From positions 1-64,000 of the forward strand of contig JAUXTN010000179.1 in NCBI GenBank assembly GCA_030684355.1: DNA of 64,000 nucleotides, read 5' to 3'. The translations under genes and the position numbers were made by a program. The notes under the pieces are model-generated. The model saw only the letters and a program-made list of their open reading frames with translations, was not told the DNA's origin and ran no database searches. How positions within the stretch are numbered: position 1 is the first letter of the stretch; each line of letters starts with the position of its first letter. The DNA comes from Pseudomonadota bacterium. Lineage in GTDB: Bacteria; Myxococcota_A; UBA796; SXON01. This document shows, in pieces, positions 59,851-64,000 of this stretch.

Positions 59851-61650
59851 TTAGCGGATCTCGAAGCTCGTCACGAGCTCGATCGGCCCGTCCACGCCGC
59901 CGTCCCCGATGAGGCAGGGCGCCGCGGTCACGCCGCCGTTCCCGAGGAGGCCGGGCGCCGCGCGCACCCAGCCCAACGGGCTCGCCGCGTCCTCGCCCGT
60001 ATGGATGGACCACGCGAGCGCCGACGGGAGCTGGATGACGAGGGTGAGATCGCCGCGCTTGGCGAGGTAGCCGCTGCCCTCCGGCGTGAGCGTCCACCCC
60101 GGGCCGAGCTGCCAGGTGAGGCGCACCGCGTGCCGGCCGACGCGGGTCCGGACGGGCACGAGGCGGTCGGTCACGAGGATGCGTGCCTGGTTCAGGAGCA
60201 CGTCGCGCTCGTGGGTCAGCGGGACGCGCAGCCGGTGCCAACCGGTGTGGCTGCCCTCGATGCGGGCCTTCTTCCCGTCGACGCGGGCCACGCCCAGCGT
60301 GGCAGGGACGCGCTCGGCGAGCGTGTGGCCGTCGAGCAGGAGCCCGTTGTGCGCCATCGGGGAGCGGAGCCACGCGGCGAGGGGGCCCGCGCCGTCCGCG
60401 GGGCCGGGATCGGCGAGGACGGCGACGTCGCCCACGTCCCACAGAAGGTTCAGCGGCGCGAGGTGGGTGTGCGGCGTGAGGCGCGTGGGCGAGCCCATCT
60501 CGGCCACGACGCGCGCGGGGCGGTTCTTGATGCGCATGTGCGCGACCACGAGGCCGCTCTCGCGGAACACCCACATGCCCCACGTCTTGCCGGCGGCTTC
60601 GTGGGGCGCCGCGGCGATGTCCCCCGCGAAGGGCGCGAGCCAGGCCACGCGCGGATCCGTGCCGGCGTCGGGGGCGGGGGGGCCGTCGTCGAGGCCCCAG
60701 GCCCGGACGAGGTTCCAGAGGCTCCAGGAGAGGGGGTGGCCGTCGACCGCGAGCAGGTCGCCGAGCGGGGCCTCGCCGAGCGCGGGGAGGGTGCCGAGCT
60801 CGCCGGCCAGGCGCTCGAGGCAGCGCGACCCGCGGACCAGCGCGGCGTCGGCGGCGGACGGGAAGGAGGCGCCGTTGGCGTGCGCGACCGCGCGGGCGAT
60901 GGCGACGTACCACAAGGTCTCGGCGAGGCGCAGCGGGGCGTCGTCACGCGGGGAACCGTCGGGGTGGAGCTCGTCGGGGAGGGTCCACCGCAGGCCGGAG
61001 AGGCCCTCGCTCCAGTCGGGCCGCGCGCCGGGCACGTCCGGAAACGTGAACGCGCCGACGACGAGGCCGCACAGGTGCGCGATCCGGCGGGCGCCGTCGG
61101 TGTCCTGGCGCGGCATGCGCTCGCGGAGGTGCTCGAGGTGCCACCGCGCGCTCCCCGCCATCAGGTGGAACAGCGACTCGGGGACGGCCGACCCGAGCCA
61201 CGCGAGGCCCGCGTGCCAGTGCACGAGGCGGGCGGCGATGTCGGAGGCGTGGGCCCAGGCGAGGCCGGTGCCGGGGATGTCGTAGCGGAGCCACGCCTCC
61301 ATCGCCTCGATGGCGCCGGCGCGCGCGGTCGCGTCCCCCCGGGAGGCGGCGAACGCGAGCGCGGCGAACCAGCCGTGGCGGTGGGCGACCCGCGCCTCGC
61401 GGTGGGCCTCCGGGCCGAGGACCAGGTGGGGCCCCTCGGGGAGGGGCTCGCCGGTCACGGGGTCCTCGCGCCACGACGAGAGCGGGGGCGGCGCGGACGG
61501 GCCCTGCGCCTCACGCCCGGGGACGACGCCCCGGGCGGAGAACGGGCTCGCGCCGGCGCGCGAGGGGAGGGGCTCGGCGGCCCGATGAGCCACCCGACCG
61601 AGCGGTGGCGAAGAAAGCGCACGGGCGCGCGCGAGCAACCCCTCCAACAT
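59851..61650 (-). CDS. Heparinase II/III-family protein
   Basis: A 599-residue protein with an alpha/alpha-toroid N-terminal half (WFAALAFAASRG, AWLRYDIPGTGLAWAHASDI, LVHWHAGLAWLG, GLSGLRWTLPDELHPDGS) and a beta-sandwich second half (MWVFRESGLVVAHMRI, HTHLAPLNLLWDVGDVAVLADPG, AHNGLLLDGHTLAE). This is the two-domain plan of heparinase II/III-like lyases and relatives (Hepar_II_III). Such enzymes cleave uronic-acid polysaccharides by beta-elimination, and many myxobacterial members lie in exopolysaccharide loci. I see no signal peptide. Its ATG shares one base with the stop of the sigma-factor gene, so the two are co-translated. Confidence 0.82.
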   Translation of the reverse strand: MLEGLLARARALSSPPLGRVAHRAAEPLPSRAGASPFSARGVVPGREAQGPSAPPPLSSWREDPVTGEPLPEGPHLVLGPEAHREARVAHRHGWFAALAFAASRGDATARAGAIEAMEAWLRYDIPGTGLAWAHASDIAARLVHWHAGLAWLGSAVPESLFHLMAGSARWHLEHLRERMPRQDTDGARRIAHLCGLVVGAFTFPDVPGARPDWSEGLSGLRWTLPDELHPDGSPRDDAPLRLAETLWYVAIARAVAHANGASFPSAADAALVRGSRCLERLAGELGTLPALGEAPLGDLLAVDGHPLSWSLWNLVRAWGLDDGPPAPDAGTDPRVAWLAPFAGDIAAAPHEAAGKTWGMWVFRESGLVVAHMRIKNRPARVVAEMGSPTRLTPHTHLAPLNLLWDVGDVAVLADPGPADGAGPLAAWLRSPMAHNGLLLDGHTLAERVPATLGVARVDGKKARIEGSHTGWHRLRVPLTHERDVLLNQARILVTDRLVPVRTRVGRHAVRLTWQLGPGWTLTPEGSGYLAKRGDLTLVIQLPSALAWSIHTGEDAASPLGWVRAAPGLLGNGGVTAAPCLIGDGGVDGPIELVTSFEIR

Positions 61651-62663
61651 CAGGCGGGCTCCGGGATGTCGAACTCGAAATCGATCTCTTCACCCAACTC
61701 CTGCTGGAGGTAGGTCTTCAGGCGCCGCTTGATGCGCACCTCGATCTGGCGGATGCGCTCCTTGCTCACGTCGTAGCGCTCGCCGAGATCCGAGAGGCTC
61801 GCGGGCTCGTTCGCCACCAGCCGCTCGGACCAGATCGCGCGCTCGCGCTCGTCCTCGAGCGTGAGCTCGAAGGCGCGGAGCTTGTCCTGCACCAGCGCGC
61901 CGAGCTGCGACTCCGCCACGCGGTCCTCGGGGCCCGTCGAGTCGTTGTCCGGCACGATCTCCGCGAGGGAGCGCCCGTCCTCTCCGCCGACCGGCGCGTG
62001 GAGCGACATCGCCGGGGCGCGCATGTGCTGATCGACCGCGATGACCTCGCTCTCGGGGACCTCCAGGCGCGCCGCCAACTGCTGCGCGGACGCCTGGACG
62101 CCCTCGCGCAGGAGGCGCTCGCGCTCCTTCTGGAGCTGGAAGAACAGCTTGCGGCCGTTCCGGGTGCTCCCGAGCCGCACGAGGCGGAAGTTGTCCATCA
62201 GGAAGCGTAGGATCATCGCGCGGATCCAGTACTGGGCGTAGCTGGAGAAGCGGATGCCGCGGTACGGGTCGTAGCGGGACAGGGCCTCGACGAGGCCGAC
62301 GTTCCCCTCCTGGATGAGGTCGAGCACGTTCGCCCACTGGCGGTGGTACTGGAACGCGATCTTCACCACGAGGCGCAGGTTCGCGGTGACCAGCCGCTCG
62401 GCCGCCGAGGCGTCCCCCGACTCGTAGTAGGCCAGGGCCACCTTGCGCTCCTCCTCCGGGTCGAGGAGGGCGTACCGCCTCACCTCGGAGAGGTAGTAGG
62501 CGAGCAGATCTCCGCCGCGGGAGGCCTCTCCCCGGGGCGCGAGCGCAGGCAGCTTGGGAATGGGGTTCCGCCGCGGATTGCCGAGTGGATCCAACGGCTC
62601 ACCGCTGGCGTCGAGGAGATCCTCGCCCTCCCCCTCTTCCCCACCACCGTCCCGTTCATCCAT
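61650..62663 (-). CDS. rpoH: RNA polymerase sigma-32-type factor
   Basis: A 337-residue sigma-70-family factor of the RpoH group. Region 2 is intact (NLRLVVKIAFQYHRQ, DLIQEGNVGLVEALSRYDP, then FSSYAQYWIRAMI), followed by the RpoH-box-like NGRKLFFQLQKER, region 3 and a region 4 helix-turn-helix (SLSDLGERYDVSKERIRQIE). Region 1.1 is absent and the first ~45 residues are acidic and variable. It should direct RNA polymerase to heat-shock or envelope-stress promoters. ATG 62663 has AGGAG 8 nt upstream and overlaps the upstream phosphatase stop by 8 bp. Myxobacteria carry several such factors, so this need not be the main heat-shock sigma. Confidence 0.9.
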   Translation of the reverse strand: MDERDGGGEEGEGEDLLDASGEPLDPLGNPRRNPIPKLPALAPRGEASRGGDLLAYYLSEVRRYALLDPEEERKVALAYYESGDASAAERLVTANLRLVVKIAFQYHRQWANVLDLIQEGNVGLVEALSRYDPYRGIRFSSYAQYWIRAMILRFLMDNFRLVRLGSTRNGRKLFFQLQKERERLLREGVQASAQQLAARLEVPESEVIAVDQHMRAPAMSLHAPVGGEDGRSLAEIVPDNDSTGPEDRVAESQLGALVQDKLRAFELTLEDERERAIWSERLVANEPASLSDLGERYDVSKERIRQIEVRIKRRLKTYLQQELGEEIDFEFDIPEPA

Positions 62664-63474
62664 GCACTGCTCCTGTGGAAATCGGGGCCACCCGCCCCTC
62701 TGATGCAAGCTCCGCCACGGCCCGGGCTTCCCCCGCGATGAACGCGGCCCCGGTGTCACGGAACGGATCGAGCGGCGCCGGCCCGAGGCCCTGCTGCGGC
62801 AGGCGGAGAGCCCGACCTCCAACCGCCTCTATCAAGGCGAGACCCGCCGCGGTATCCCAGATCGACCACCCCGGCGCGACGATGGCCGCGAGCGCGCTGC
62901 CGCGAGCCACGAGCGCGAGATGCGCAGCCGTGCCTCCAAGGCACCGGGCTTTTCCGACGAAATCGACATTGAAGTGACGGTGGAAGGCGGAGGGCAGGTA
63001 CAACACGCGGGGGATGTCGTTCCGATCCATCGGCGCGAGCGCCCTGCCGTTGAACCAGCCTTGTCCGCCTTCGACGTGGTAATGTTCTTGTAGCCGCGGC
63101 AGCCAGAGGCCCCCGAAGTCGACCCGCTCGTTCACGCCCTCGGTGACGAGCCGCGCCACCGTGGGGCCCCAGTGCGCGAGGCCCTCGGTGAAGGCGCTCG
63201 TGCCGTCGAGGGGGTCGACCACCCAGCGGGCGTCGGGCCGGCCCGGGATCAAGCCGCGCTCCTCGGAGAGGATCGTGTCCTCCGGCCAGTGGTGCCGGAT
63301 GGCGTCGAGCAGCACGGCTTCCGCGGCGAGATCGGCGTCGGTGAGCCAGGATCCGTCGGGCTTCCGACGCGGGTCGCCGCGGCCGAAATGGTGCATGGCG
63401 GCGTTCCCCGCCGCTTCCAGGAGCGCGCGCAGGGTGTGGCCTCGGGGCGGAAGGGGGGGGGGCCCGGCGTCCAT
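62656..63474 (-). CDS. Inositol-monophosphatase-family phosphatase
   Basis: A 272-residue protein of the IMPase/FBPase/CysQ superfamily. Metal-binding motifs are present: SEERG (Glu of motif A), WVVDPLDGTSAF (DPLDGT, the hallmark) and GWSIWDTAAGLALIEAVGG (WD.AAG). The enzyme removes phosphate from inositol phosphate, histidinol phosphate or 3'-phosphoadenosine-phosphate; the substrate cannot be settled from these motifs. Start ATG 63474 was chosen by family length; the frame is open upstream but Arg/Pro-rich. It is the first gene of a minus-strand operon that continues into rpoH (8-bp overlap) and the heparinase-family gene, and it is divergent from the kinase-like gene at 63675. Confidence 0.88.
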   Translation of the reverse strand: MDAGPPPLPPRGHTLRALLEAAGNAAMHHFGRGDPRRKPDGSWLTDADLAAEAVLLDAIRHHWPEDTILSEERGLIPGRPDARWVVDPLDGTSAFTEGLAHWGPTVARLVTEGVNERVDFGGLWLPRLQEHYHVEGGQGWFNGRALAPMDRNDIPRVLYLPSAFHRHFNVDFVGKARCLGGTAAHLALVARGSALAAIVAPGWSIWDTAAGLALIEAVGGRALRLPQQGLGPAPLDPFRDTGAAFIAGEARAVAELASEGRVAPISTGAVHG

Positions 63475-63647
63475 CGTGGAGGGAAGTAATCGCGGCGAGG
63501 CCGTGTCGCAGCCTGCGTCGTGGATCCGCGCACGCAGAAACGCGAGGGAGGTGCGGACGGGTGGGCGAGGGGGCGCCCGCCTGGGACCGGCGCCTCGTGG
63601 GGAGCGGGCGGGCGGGCCGCGCACATTCGCGGAGTGGCCGACTGTGG

Positions 63648-63653
63648 TATCTT
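63648..63653 (+). promoter_or_regulatory. TAnnnT -10 element upstream of the kinase-like gene
   Basis: TATCTT lies 21 nt before the TTG start at 63675 and 6 nt before an in-frame CTG at 63660. The GGAGAAA at 63662-63668 would be in the leader of a TTG-started gene. Confidence 0.3.
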
Positions 63654-63674
63654 CCGGCGCTGGAGAAACGGCGG

Positions 63675-64000
63675 TTGGGAAAATCCACCCTCAAGCTCAC
63701 TGGTGTTTACGAGGCGTGGTCGCGGAACGTTCGCCAGGGGCGCCTCACCCGGGTCAACGGCACCGAGGCGGCCGTCCTCGTGCGAGTCGAGGAAGACCTC
63801 GCCGCGACCCCCGAGATCCTCACCCGCCTCCGTGAGGACGCGCGGCTCCTCGGCCGGCTCCAGCACGAGAGCGTGCTGCGCATCGAGCACGTCAGCGCGA
63901 TCGCCGGCAAGGTCGGCGTCGTCTACGAAGGCTTCGAGTGCGCGAGCGCCGCGCGCATCCTGCGGGTGCTCCGTGCCCGGAACCAGGTGCTCCCCGCGCG
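63675..64000 (+). CDS. Kinase-like protein, N-terminal part (runs off the window)
   Basis: An open frame to the window edge, from TTG 63675 (GGAG 9 nt upstream) or CTG 63660. The ~108 visible residues look like the N-lobe of a Ser/Thr kinase: KLTGVYEAWSRN, AAVLVRVEED in the place of the VAIK strand, LREDARLLGRLQHESVLRIEHV (alpha-C and beta-4) and GVVYEGFECASAARILRVL (hinge). The Gly-rich loop is not seen and the beta-3 Lys seems to be Arg, so it may be a pseudokinase or a diverged member. Myxobacteria have many such kinases. The catalytic loop lies beyond the window. Confidence 0.6.
   Translation, partial: MGKSTLKLTGVYEAWSRNVRQGRLTRVNGTEAAVLVRVEEDLAATPEILTRLREDARLLGRLQHESVLRIEHVSAIAGKVGVVYEGFECASAARILRVLRARNQVLPA

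Noticed and set aside
53519..60913. A 2,464-codon minus-strand frame
   Set aside because: Only its last 435 codons (from ATG 54826) look like a protein; the rest is antisense to the MopE lipoprotein and cytochrome genes.

Overview
This window is very GC-rich and coding-dense, and it looks like chromosome from a myxobacterium-like (Myxococcota / former Deltaproteobacteria) Gram-negative. The signs are several lipoproteins built from MopE-type Asp/Cys calcium-binding motifs (DCDD ... CDG.VD), FG-GAP lipoproteins with Asp-Thr tracts, an Omp85/TamB pair, an RND pump, a very large DUF4157 (eCIS core) protein, a sigma-32 gene and many GTG starts. The phylum call is an inference from gene families. 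I saw no rRNA, tRNA, CRISPR array or phage module.

Layout. 1-135: the 3' end of a group II intron (domains V and VI), ending just before a MopE/C-type-lectin lipoprotein (138-1976) and a membrane M28 peptidase (1990-3528). 3566-15218: a divergent cluster centred on a 2,733-residue protein with two eCIS-core domains (5421-13622). It is flanked by a helical-repeat protein and an acidic protein on the minus strand, and by a one-TM protein and a second repeat protein on the plus strand. 15253-20127 (minus): hemerythrin, RND pump and lipidated adaptor. 20422-30971: an envelope-assembly block of AsmA-like protein, lipidated Omp85 and TamB. An FG-GAP lipoprotein gene sits between the last two, and a decayed copy of the Omp85 3' end lies right before tamB. 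30934-32028 (minus): orphan D12 adenine methylase. 32064-36630: small membrane protein, then an SGNH/MBOAT O-acetylation pair. 36725-41757 (minus): a second FG-GAP lipoprotein and a large secreted protein split by one in-frame stop.

42148-52016 is a glycan locus: a sulfatase-fold hydrolase with Thr at the nucleophile position, three polytopic GT-C glycosyltransferases and a lipoprotein. The three transferases and the lipoprotein carry six copies of one C-terminal module marked by a Cys pair 78-84 residues apart, which I do not recognise. 52077-53441: a MoaD-like/BNR-propeller pair. 53519-54826 (minus): a membrane HEAT-like protein. 54890-59770: a MopE/FG-GAP lipoprotein and a di-haem cytochrome lipoprotein. 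59851-63474 (minus): inositol-phosphatase-like gene, rpoH and a heparinase-family gene, overlapping head to tail. 63675 to the end: the start of a kinase-like gene.

Most of the window serves the cell surface: outer-membrane assembly, surface glycan synthesis and acetylation, calcium-binding lipoproteins and export. The strongest candidates for something undescribed are the double eCIS-core cluster with no injection-machine genes, the Cys-pair module shared across the glycan locus, and a repeated TAnnnT-N6-start arrangement that predicts leaderless mRNAs.
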